From Thermoproteota archaeon (GTDB lineage Archaea; Korarchaeota; JAOZGF01), in the NCBI GenBank assembly GCA_027491845.1, contig JAOZGF010000124.1, forward strand, positions 1-11,135: a stretch of 11,135 nt of DNA, read 5' to 3'. Below, one piece after another: positions 1-5,038 of the stretch. Position 1 is the first letter of the stretch; every line of letters begins with the position of its first letter. The notes beneath the pieces were generated by a model. The model worked only from the letters and a program-made list of their open reading frames with translations, was not told the DNA's origin and ran no database searches. Both the position numbers and the translations under genes were made by a program.

Positions 1-1
1 C

Positions 2-97
2 ATATTAGATGAAATAAGTAATGACCCAAACATGCCTCTCTATACGAGGACAAAAATATGGTCTGTAATGGGGCAATTAGAAGTCATAAAGGATTAA
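2..97 (+). CDS. UPF0147 family protein, C-terminal end (5' truncated by window)
   Basis: The last 31 codons of a gene that begins before the window. The visible tail ([20 protein letters not shown], then a short end in ...LEVIKD) matches the C-terminus of the small archaeal UPF0147 family, usually about 85-90 residues, where a '[16 protein letters not shown].iW' block is characteristic. Function is unknown to my knowledge; members are short, acidic and helical. The TAA stop (95-97) is immediately followed by the first base of tRNA-Leu at 98, so the two are probably co-transcribed and separated by tRNA 5' processing. Family assignment rests on recall of the conserved tail only. Confidence 0.8.
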   Translation: MLDEISNDPNMPLYTRTKIWSVMGQLEVIKD

Positions 98-193
98 GCG
101 GGGGTTGCCGAGTCAGGTCAAAGGCGCCAGGCTTAGGTCTTGTAAGAGACCTGGTGAGTTAGCTCTGCGTGGGTTCAAATCCCACCCCCCGCA
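98..193 (+). tRNA. tRNA-Leu (anticodon UAG) with an 11-nt intron
   Basis: Acceptor stem gcggggg (98-104) pairs with cccccgc (186-192), with discriminator A193. The T-arm is gtggg-ttcaaat-cccac (169-185). The anticodon stem is ccagg (127-131) with cctgg (150-154), and the variable arm has a gag/ctc stem, so this is a class II tRNA. The anticodon TAG is at 134-136. The loop is too long for a mature tRNA. Removing tcttgtaagag (138-148) leaves the normal loop cttagga and a mature length of 85. The precursor folds as archaeal splicing endonuclease expects: a 4-bp helix ctta/taag (132-135 with 143-146) flanked by 3-nt bulges ggt (136-138) and aga (147-149). Cuts after the second bulge base give the canonical 37/38 position. 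Confidence 0.95.
138..148 (+). other. tRNA-Leu intron, 11 nt, position 37/38
   Basis: Intron inferred from a bulge-helix-loop fold: central 4-bp helix (132-135/143-146), opposite 3-nt bulges (136-138 and 147-149), and only a 4-nt cap (139-142). Both predicted cuts fall after the second bulge base. This is at the short end of known archaeal tRNA introns. Confidence 0.85.
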
Positions 194-286
194 CTATAAT
201 TTGAAGCCTAAATAAGCAATTTCCAAGCCTTCCTTTATATGGCTAACTATTTCGTTTCTAGGTTGGACCTCTAGCTGTTTACGAAC

Positions 287-319
287 TTTTCTTTAAACAC
301 TTAAAATCGTTAAAGAAAA
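287..319. repeat. Perfect 10-bp inverted repeat, 13-nt spacer
   Basis: The left arm ttttctttaa (287-296) is the exact reverse complement of the right arm ttaaagaaaa (310-319). The spacer is 297-309. It lies about 95 bp downstream of tRNA-Leu in a gene-free stretch. It could be a transcript-end hairpin, an operator, or an AT-rich coincidence. Confidence 0.6.
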
Positions 320-511
320 AAATTAGGGATTATCGCAAAACATCAGCTTCGCTAGGTTATTGTAAGTAGGCCATAAAAGATGATTGAAGTAGATTATTCA
401 AGAAAGCTGTTGAAGGTTCTCTCTATAGGCTTTAGAGCTGAACTTATTTTGAGGACTAAGGAAAACAATTGATGAAGGCTGAACAAACATTTAAGCTGAG
501 AACTTGTATAC

Positions 512-613
512 TTAGAGTTTAACGGGTTCGTATTTATCCTTCTGCAAAGGTTTCAACTTCGGTTTATCCCAAAAATTGTTTTTTGATGTTTTCGCTTCTT
601 CAAACTTCGTCAA
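512..613 (-). CDS. Possible 33-residue small ORF (doubtful)
   Basis: A minus-strand frame beginning at TTG (613) encodes a very lysine-rich, hydrophilic peptide with one Trp, ending ...KDKYEPVKL. The composition looks more protein-like than random AT-rich DNA, and it lies about 70 bp downstream of the protease gene on the same strand. An in-frame TAG sits two codons upstream of the TTG. The only SD-like bases (agga) are too close to the start. I recognise no family. It may be a gene remnant or chance. Confidence 0.15.
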   Translation of the reverse strand: MTKFEEAKTSKNNFWDKPKLKPLQKDKYEPVKL

Positions 614-682
614 TTCCTAGCTTTGAAAAATAAACATTAAATTATAACCCAGACGTGTGATTGCAAGTTCTTGTGTTCAGCG

Positions 683-1768
683 TTAAATGGGTGTTAAGGG
701 GACAAAGCAAAGTATTAACATGACCGGAACAAGGAAAGAGACGGCTTTTCTCTTGTTTGAGGGCTTTGATAGATTATTTAGGCAGCCTAAATACGGTTGA
801 AATAGTAGGAATATTAACAGTAAAAGCATGAGTATAGAGATGAAAAAAGAAAGAATTAAGGAGAGGGCTGTGAATAGGGTTTTATATTTTTCGCCGAAGA
901 CGGCGTGTTTAATGTGCCCTCCATCCAATGGAGGAATTGGAAGTAGGTTTAGAGCTGTAATCAACATGCCTATCCATCCCGCCAGTGCGACTGGATGTAT
1001 TATTGCAATCTTGCCTGGCGGAATCGGCAGTGCAAGGTTAAATATTAAGTCAAAAAGGTAGGGCTCCATCAAGATAGAGAGTTTACCTTGCTGCATCAAT
1101 GCCTGAGCTGTTTCCTTTGGGATCAGGTAAGAGAGAGTTGATCCAAAGTAGGTTATGACAGCGGAAAGAATGAAGCTCACAATGGGTCCACTTATGCCTA
1201 AATCGAAAAGCTGGTCTTTCTCCACGGGCGGATCCTCCAAGGATATTAGGGCGCCAAATGTTCCGAACCATGGTGGGCCAGGTATAAACATGGGTAAGCT
1301 TGCCTTAATGTTATGTGCTTTACATGCTAAGGTATGTCCTAGTTCGTGGAGGCCTATCACAGACATTATGGAGACCATGTATAAGAGGCCGTCCATCCAT
1401 GGATTAACGTTTACACCTAACTTGCTTAATACTTCACTGTTTCTTTGTGAAACAAAGAATCCAGCGTAAAATGTTGTTAGGAGAGTTACAAAGAAGAGAA
1501 GCAGGCTAAGCTTTGTTCTCTTTTTCTTCTTCTTTTTCTTTCTATAAACCTTAATTATTAACTCATGATTTTCTCTGGACAATACAGGTATGAAGCCTTC
1601 CATTGCTAGATCCTTATACAGGTCTCTAAACTTCTTATGTATGTCCTTCTTTTCAGTGAAAACGTAAAATTTTAATCCGCGATCGGTTGAAAAGTCTCTT
1701 CTAAGAATGACAAAATGCTTATTTAAAATGTAATAAATTAGGGACAAACCTAGGCTTTCCGACTCCAA
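683..1768 (-). CDS. Site-2-protease (M50) family integral membrane zinc protease
   Basis: A 361-residue membrane protein of the intramembrane metalloprotease family. It carries the zinc-binding HELGH motif (residues 141-145) at the end of a hydrophobic helix, an FGTFGALI segment (about 168-175) typical of archaeal members, and the second metal motif NLLPIPPLDGGH (274-285) supplying the Asp ligand. Hydrophobic segments lie near 87-106, 127-148, 190-210, 255-275, 296-324 and 343-358. The N-terminal ~70 residues look soluble and cytoplasmic, followed by an extreme basic run (RKKKKKKKR, 76-84) just before the first helix. Such proteases cut membrane-anchored proteins, often regulators; the substrate is unknown here. 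The TTG start has gagg about 8 nt upstream. It is transcribed divergently from the acetyltransferase. There is no PDZ domain. Confidence 0.88.
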   Translation of the reverse strand: MESESLGLSLIYYILNKHFVILRRDFSTDRGLKFYVFTEKKDIHKKFRDLYKDLAMEGFIPVLSRENHELIIKVYRKKKKKKKRTKLSLLLFFVTLLTTFYAGFFVSQRNSEVLSKLGVNVNPWMDGLLYMVSIMSVIGLHELGHTLACKAHNIKASLPMFIPGPPWFGTFGALISLEDPPVEKDQLFDLGISGPIVSFILSAVITYFGSTLSYLIPKETAQALMQQGKLSILMEPYLFDLIFNLALPIPPGKIAIIHPVALAGWIGMLITALNLLPIPPLDGGHIKHAVFGEKYKTLFTALSLILSFFISILMLLLLIFLLFQPYLGCLNNLSKPSNKRKAVSFLVPVMLILCFVPLTPI

Positions 1769-1828
1769 CCTGCTTCCTCTTTTATTTTTTTAAAATGCAC
1801 GGGTTTTACTTTCATCACACAAAATTTG

Positions 1829-1837
1829 TTTTTAAAA
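1829..1837 (-). promoter_or_regulatory. Possible TATA box for the protease gene
   Basis: A ttttaaaaa stretch read on the minus strand lies about 60 bp before the TTG at 1768, compatible with a leader of roughly 40 nt. A second AT-rich run nearer the gene (1783-1797) is an alternative. Confidence 0.35.
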
Positions 1838-1868
1838 GAAGTTAACGTGGTTAACCATTAAATAAGAA

Positions 1869-1878
1869 GCTATATATC
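1869..1878 (+). promoter_or_regulatory. TATA box upstream of the acetyltransferase gene
   Basis: The sequence gctatatatc lies 46-55 bp upstream of the TTG start at 1924. Initiation about 25 bp downstream would give a leader near 20-25 nt containing the SD gaggt (1912-1916). Confidence 0.5.
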
Positions 1879-1923
1879 CATACTTAATAAAAAGTTACTT
1901 AACCTCTAATTGAGGTATCGTAG

Positions 1924-2400
1924 TTGGGCAGGGTTGTTTACGCCATAAGAGAATTTAAAGCGGGCGATCTTGACCAAGTGATAAACATAAATAGGTTATG
2001 TTTACCTGAAAACTATGCTCCTTACTTCTTTATGGAAAATTATAAAAGGTTCCCTCATTCCTTCCTTGTTGCAGAGGTTTTAGACAGAGTTGTAGGCTAC
2101 GTTATGGGCAGGGTTGAAAACTCTTATTCTCTCCTGAAAACCTTTAAAAATGGACACATCATTTCAATAGCTGTTTTACCTAATTATAGGAGGATGGGTA
2201 TAGGTGAAAGCTTGATTAAATCAGTGGAGAAATCCTTTAAAAACTATTATGGGGTACATAAGCTCACATTAGAAGTTAGAGTCACAAATCTCCCAGCCAT
2301 TTCCCTTTACAGGAAACTTGGTTTCAGGATAAAAAACAAACTCATGTGCTATTACCAAGATGGAGAAAACGCTTACCTAATGGAAAAGTTGTTAACGTAA
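1924..2400 (+). CDS. GNAT N-acetyltransferase, RimI/Ard1-like
   Basis: A 158-residue single-domain GNAT protein. The acetyl-CoA pyrophosphate-binding loop is RRMGIGESL (about residues 89-97), preceded by the strand HIISIAVLPNYR. The C-terminal signature AISLYRKLGFR (about 125-135) is followed by the YYQDGENAYLM block seen in archaeal Ard1/RimI proteins. Family members transfer acetyl from acetyl-CoA to protein N-terminal amino groups; in archaea a single enzyme often has broad NatA-like specificity. Length and motif order are typical and nothing is missing. The TTG start is supported by gaggt (1912-1916) about 7 nt upstream. It is divergent from the protease. The exact substrate (ribosomal S18 versus general N-termini) cannot be read from sequence. 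Confidence 0.88.
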   Translation: MGRVVYAIREFKAGDLDQVININRLCLPENYAPYFFMENYKRFPHSFLVAEVLDRVVGYVMGRVENSYSLLKTFKNGHIISIAVLPNYRRMGIGESLIKSVEKSFKNYYGVHKLTLEVRVTNLPAISLYRKLGFRIKNKLMCYYQDGENAYLMEKLLT

Positions 2401-2422
2401 GTTAAAAAAAATGTTTTAAGGA

Positions 2423-2512
2423 TGGGGGCACCCGGATTTGAACCGGGGTTTCTCGGATGTTTCTCTCGAGAGCCTGAGTCTCGAAGGCTAGACCTAGCTA
2501 CCCCATGCCCCC
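2423..2512 (-). tRNA. tRNA, probably Leu (anticodon CAG), with an atypical variable region
   Basis: On the minus strand the acceptor GGGGGCA pairs with TGCCCCC, discriminator A (2423). The D-arm has a 4-bp stem (GGGT/GCCT) with AGCTAGGTCTA loop including GG. The anticodon stem CGAGA/TCTCG (2479-2483 with 2467-2471) encloses CTCAGGC, giving anticodon CAG at 2474-2476. The T-arm is CCCGG-TTCAAAT-CCGGG. Total length is 90. The 19-nt variable region (2448-2466) fits a class II tRNA in length, but it is purine-rich, forms no clear stem, and contains GAGAAAC twice. A73 and the long variable region fit Leu. A noncanonical intron in this region is an alternative, so identity is less certain than the tRNA call itself. 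Confidence 0.8.
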
Positions 2513-2602
2513 GCTCAATAACTGTAATACTATTACTCTTGACGGTTCCTTTTTAAGGATTCGTAACTTAAAAATCTTTACATGAGGAAAGGAAAATAAG
2601 TA

Positions 2603-2613
2603 AAAAATATATA
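2603..2613 (+). promoter_or_regulatory. TATA box for the regulator/PRC-like/HD operon
   Basis: The AT-only stretch aaaaatatata lies about 50 bp upstream of the ATG at 2660. A start site about 25 bp downstream would leave a leader near 20-25 nt carrying gggg (2648-2651) as a weak SD. Confidence 0.55.
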
Positions 2614-2659
2614 GTGGTTTCCTTAGCTTATTTGAACATGTTTTTCTGGGGATGCGGTA

Positions 2660-3376
2660 ATGGAGAACGAAATGGTTAAAGACAAAATTTTGAAGAAAGT
2701 TGCAGGGGAAATAGTTCTTTCAAAAAACCCTGGAGAAGAAATGAAAAAATGGAGGGAAATCTTCGGGATTCAACAAATAGAATTAGCTCAGTACCTAGAC
2801 ATATCGCCAAGCGTAATTTCAGACTATGAAGGAGGGAGAAGGAAGTCGCCAGGGTCACAAATTATAAAGAGATTTGTTGAGTCCTTGATTGAAATAGACC
2901 TGAGGAAGGGTGGAGAGAAGGTTAGGGAGCTCTCTAAAATTTTTTCTCCGGACCTGTTAACTGGAATTTTACTGGATATAGAGGAATTCACGAGACCCGT
3001 TAAGATAAAAGAAATATGTGTTGCACTTGACGGTGACATTGTAGCATCTAAAAACCTTATTGAAGAATACGTTTACGGTTATAGTATAATTGACAGTATT
3101 GAAGCTATTAAGAGACTGTCAGGAGGAGATTTCCTAAGGCTTTACGGCCTCACTACAAGACGGGTCATTGTGTTCACAAAAGTAACCACTGGTAGGTCTC
3201 CCATGGTTGCAATAAAGGTTAGAGACCTCAGGCCTGCCGCCGTGGTGCTACATAACCCCAGAACAATAGATAAATTAGCCATTGAACTTGCTGAAATAGT
3301 TAGGATTCCGTTGATCGTTACCATGATAAAAGACGTGGAGGAAGTAATTAGTAGGATGAAAAGTTTATCTAAGTAA
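2660..3376 (+). CDS. Xre-type helix-turn-helix transcriptional regulator, COG1709-like
   Basis: A 238-residue archaeal regulator. Residues about 25-72 form a Cro/C1-type HTH: GEEMKKWREIFGIQQIELAQYL, then the recognition helix region ISPSVISDYEGGRRKSPGSQ, then a helical linker. Residues about 115-238 form a separate alpha/beta domain that ends with a strand-helix-strand pattern (RPAAVVLHNPRTIDKLAIELAEI, then IPLIVTMIKDVEEVI). This resembles small ligand-sensing domains such as DRTGG, but that comparison is inference. The overall layout matches the archaeal regulators grouped as COG1709. It is the first gene of a three-gene operon: its TAA is 14 bp before the next start and overlaps that gene's strong SD. 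It probably controls its own operon, including the HD phosphohydrolase; the ligand is unknown. Confidence 0.8.
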   Translation: MENEMVKDKILKKVAGEIVLSKNPGEEMKKWREIFGIQQIELAQYLDISPSVISDYEGGRRKSPGSQIIKRFVESLIEIDLRKGGEKVRELSKIFSPDLLTGILLDIEEFTRPVKIKEICVALDGDIVASKNLIEEYVYGYSIIDSIEAIKRLSGGDFLRLYGLTTRRVIVFTKVTTGRSPMVAIKVRDLRPAAVVLHNPRTIDKLAIELAEIVRIPLIVTMIKDVEEVISRMKSLSK

Positions 3377-3390
3377 AGGAGATGATTTAG

Positions 3391-3726
3391 TTGGAAAAAA
3401 GAGAGGCTGAAGATATAGAATTAATTGAGTACAAGTTTCCTGGCGTATTTATTGGTAAAGAAGTTATAGATGGAGGGGCCCGTAGAATTGGAATTATTAG
3501 AAGCATAAAAATAAGTATTCCAGACTTCAAGGTTGGCATAATCATTAAGGGCAAAAACTTAGAGGAAAAGGACGTTGAATTCAGCGTTGACAGTTCTAGG
3601 ATTAGAAACGTTGGAACAGTTGTGCAATTGACTGATGAAATCAGGGAATTCAGGGAACTAGGTATAAGAGAAGTTGTCGTACTGCAGAATGAAGTGAAAC
3701 AAGAGATAATGGCGCTTTTTAAGTGA
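3391..3726 (+). CDS. Small PRC-barrel-like protein of unknown function
   Basis: 111 residues. The segment about 14-82 (EYKFPGVFIGKEVIDGGARR, then IGIIRSIKISIPDFKVGIII) resembles a PRC-barrel strand pattern: a 'hhGKeVhD..g.rIG.I.di.i' opening followed by short beta strands. The C-terminal 30 residues (about 82-111) look helical. PRC-barrel domains occur in RNA-processing and electron-transport accessory proteins; this assignment is a pattern call, not certain. The TTG start is well supported by aggagatga (3377-3385), the best SD in the window. It is the middle gene of the operon, with its stop 7 bp before the HD gene. The tight spacing suggests a function tied to either the regulator or the hydrolase, for example as an adaptor. 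Confidence 0.6.
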   Translation: MEKREAEDIELIEYKFPGVFIGKEVIDGGARRIGIIRSIKISIPDFKVGIIIKGKNLEEKDVEFSVDSSRIRNVGTVVQLTDEIREFRELGIREVVVLQNEVKQEIMALFK

Positions 3727-3733
3727 AACGATT

Positions 3734-5020
3734 TTGGAAGAAGTAAAGATAAGGGGTCCCATCCACAATTACATTTCTTTGAATAAAACAGAGAAACTCC
3801 TCATGGATTCAGCCGAGTTTCAACGACTGAGGAACATCAGACAATTAGCTGCAGCTTACTTTGTTTATCCAGGAGCTGAGCACTCCAGATTTTCCCATTC
3901 ACTAGGCACGTTTCATGTGGCTAAAGAAATCCTTACTTTCCTCTCAAAATCCTTAGATTTGAAAGATGAAGAAATAGAGATGGTGCGTATTGCTTCTTTA
4001 CTACATGACGTCGGCCACGGTCCCTTTTCCCATGTTTTTGACGAGGTTATCTCTGAGCTGAAAGGTATAAATCATGAGGATGTGACAGTTTGGTTTATAA
4101 GGGAAAGCTCCTTGAACGATATACTGAACAGTGAAGGATTTAGTACCAAGGAAATAACTTCCTTGCTTGAGGAACCTGTGGATCCAAGCAAGAAGATTTT
4201 TTCTTTGATTGTGAAGGGCAGAATCGATGCAGACAAGCTTGATTATCTAGTTAGGGATTCTTACTATACTGGCGTGGATTATGGCAGGATAGATATCGCG
4301 AGGCTTGCGTCCTCCTTAAAACCTATAAATTTGGACTTGGGAGTTGATTATGATAGCATACATGCTCTTGAAGAGTTTGTTATTGCCAGATACGAAATGT
4401 TCAAAGCAGTTTATTATCACAGAACCGTTAGAAGCGCTGAACTAATGTTAATAAAGGCAATAAAACTAGCTAAAGAGTTTTTGGGAATCTCCGACATATA
4501 TGATGCAGAGGCTTATGTGGGGTTTGATGACAATTTTGTGACATGTAAGCTGCGACAAATTAAACGGATAAAAGATCCTGGCCTTAAGACTGCAGCCATG
4601 TTTTACGAAAATTTCGAGAAAAGAAGGCTGTTTAAAGTGGCATTTGAACAGTTACTTCCTGTAAGGAGAGGGACAATAGCTCGCTATCTCTCTTTCGAAA
4701 AATCAAAGGGAGACATTGAACGTGAAATAGCTGAGAAAGCAGGGGTTGATGAGAACTTTGTTATAATTGATTCTCCATTGCTTCCTTCTCTCCCGCCTCG
4801 CCGCAAGGAAGATGATCCAACTGAAATCAACGTCATTTCAACGGATCTTAATGGGAGAAAAAGGATTTCGAAGTTTTCTGATCTTTCCAGTTTATCTGGT
4901 TGGTTAAAAGAGTATCTAAACGTGCTGAGGGTTTACGCGCCTAAAAAATATAAGGAAGTTGTTTGGAGGGCTTCAAAGGAGGTGTTAAGTGAAAGGTTGG
5001 GTGAAACAACCTTTACTTAA
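3734..5020 (+). CDS. HD-domain metal-dependent phosphohydrolase, SAMHD1/COG1078-like
   Basis: A 428-residue HD-superfamily enzyme. The N-terminal block EHSRFSHSLGTFHVA (49-63) supplies His55. LLHDVGHGPFSHVFDEV (89-105) holds the HD pair His91-Asp92 with His95 and His100. INHEDV (112-117) carries His114. GRIDADKLDYLVRDSYYTG (162-180) supplies the distal Asp ligand (Asp165 or Asp167). This order and spacing match SAMHD1 (His167, His206-Asp207, Asp311 with catalytic His210/His215/His233) and bacterial/archaeal COG1078 proteins. Known relatives remove triphosphate from dNTPs; other HD enzymes act on other nucleotides, so the substrate is inferred. Residues ~300-428 form a family-specific C-terminal part. 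The TTG start lies 7 bp after the previous stop with a weak SD aagtga overlapping it, suggesting translational coupling. A hairpin plus T6 ends the operon. Confidence 0.85.
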   Translation: MEEVKIRGPIHNYISLNKTEKLLMDSAEFQRLRNIRQLAAAYFVYPGAEHSRFSHSLGTFHVAKEILTFLSKSLDLKDEEIEMVRIASLLHDVGHGPFSHVFDEVISELKGINHEDVTVWFIRESSLNDILNSEGFSTKEITSLLEEPVDPSKKIFSLIVKGRIDADKLDYLVRDSYYTGVDYGRIDIARLASSLKPINLDLGVDYDSIHALEEFVIARYEMFKAVYYHRTVRSAELMLIKAIKLAKEFLGISDIYDAEAYVGFDDNFVTCKLRQIKRIKDPGLKTAAMFYENFEKRRLFKVAFEQLLPVRRGTIARYLSFEKSKGDIEREIAEKAGVDENFVIIDSPLLPSLPPRRKEDDPTEINVISTDLNGRKRISKFSDLSSLSGWLKEYLNVLRVYAPKKYKEVVWRASKEVLSERLGETTFT

Positions 5021-5038
5021 CCCGACAAAACCTTTTTT
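4992..5038 (+). terminator. Hairpin plus T-run terminating the HD operon
   Basis: A perfect 8-bp stem aaaggttg (4992-4999) with caacctt-t (5007-5014) and a 7-nt loop ggtgaaa. It lies within the last codons of the HD gene and is followed about 18 nt later by T6 (5033-5038). The T-run overlaps the stop codon of the convergent UbiD gene, so little space separates the two transcripts. Confidence 0.55.

Larger units (their letters stand above)
194..682. other. 489-bp stretch without a convincing gene
   Basis: Lies between tRNA-Leu and the 3' end of the minus-strand protease gene. I find no long open frame on either strand. It holds a perfect 10-bp inverted repeat (287-319). It also holds two short frames of doubtful reality: plus 380-472 (30 codons, ATG start, with a stop two codons upstream) and minus 512-613 (33 codons, TTG start). 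The AT-rich segment near 622-635 gives a U-rich run on the minus strand and may end the protease transcript. The region could be a decayed gene or an undetected RNA gene; nothing here decides it. Confidence 0.6.

Noticed and set aside
471..500. Possible C/D box guide RNA (tgatga ... ctga)
   Set aside because: Only 30 nt from box C to the last ctga, and the inner ctga is 3 nt from box C, too short for archaeal C/D guide RNA. A similar string occurs near 8837, probably by chance.
610..637. Pyrrolysine-type read-through of an in-frame TAG joining an upstream ATG to the 512-613 minus frame
   Set aside because: Very short peptide, no methylamine methyltransferase features and no downstream conserved structure; erosion or chance is simpler.
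1155..1469. 104-codon plus-strand frame
   Set aside because: Antisense to the site-2 protease catalytic region; no family features and no ribosome binding site.
2423..2512. Class I tRNA with a 14-nt anticodon-loop intron
   Set aside because: No alternative anticodon stem compatible with a 4-5 nt variable loop could be formed; the cgaga/tctcg stem with a 7-nt CAG loop is perfect as it stands.
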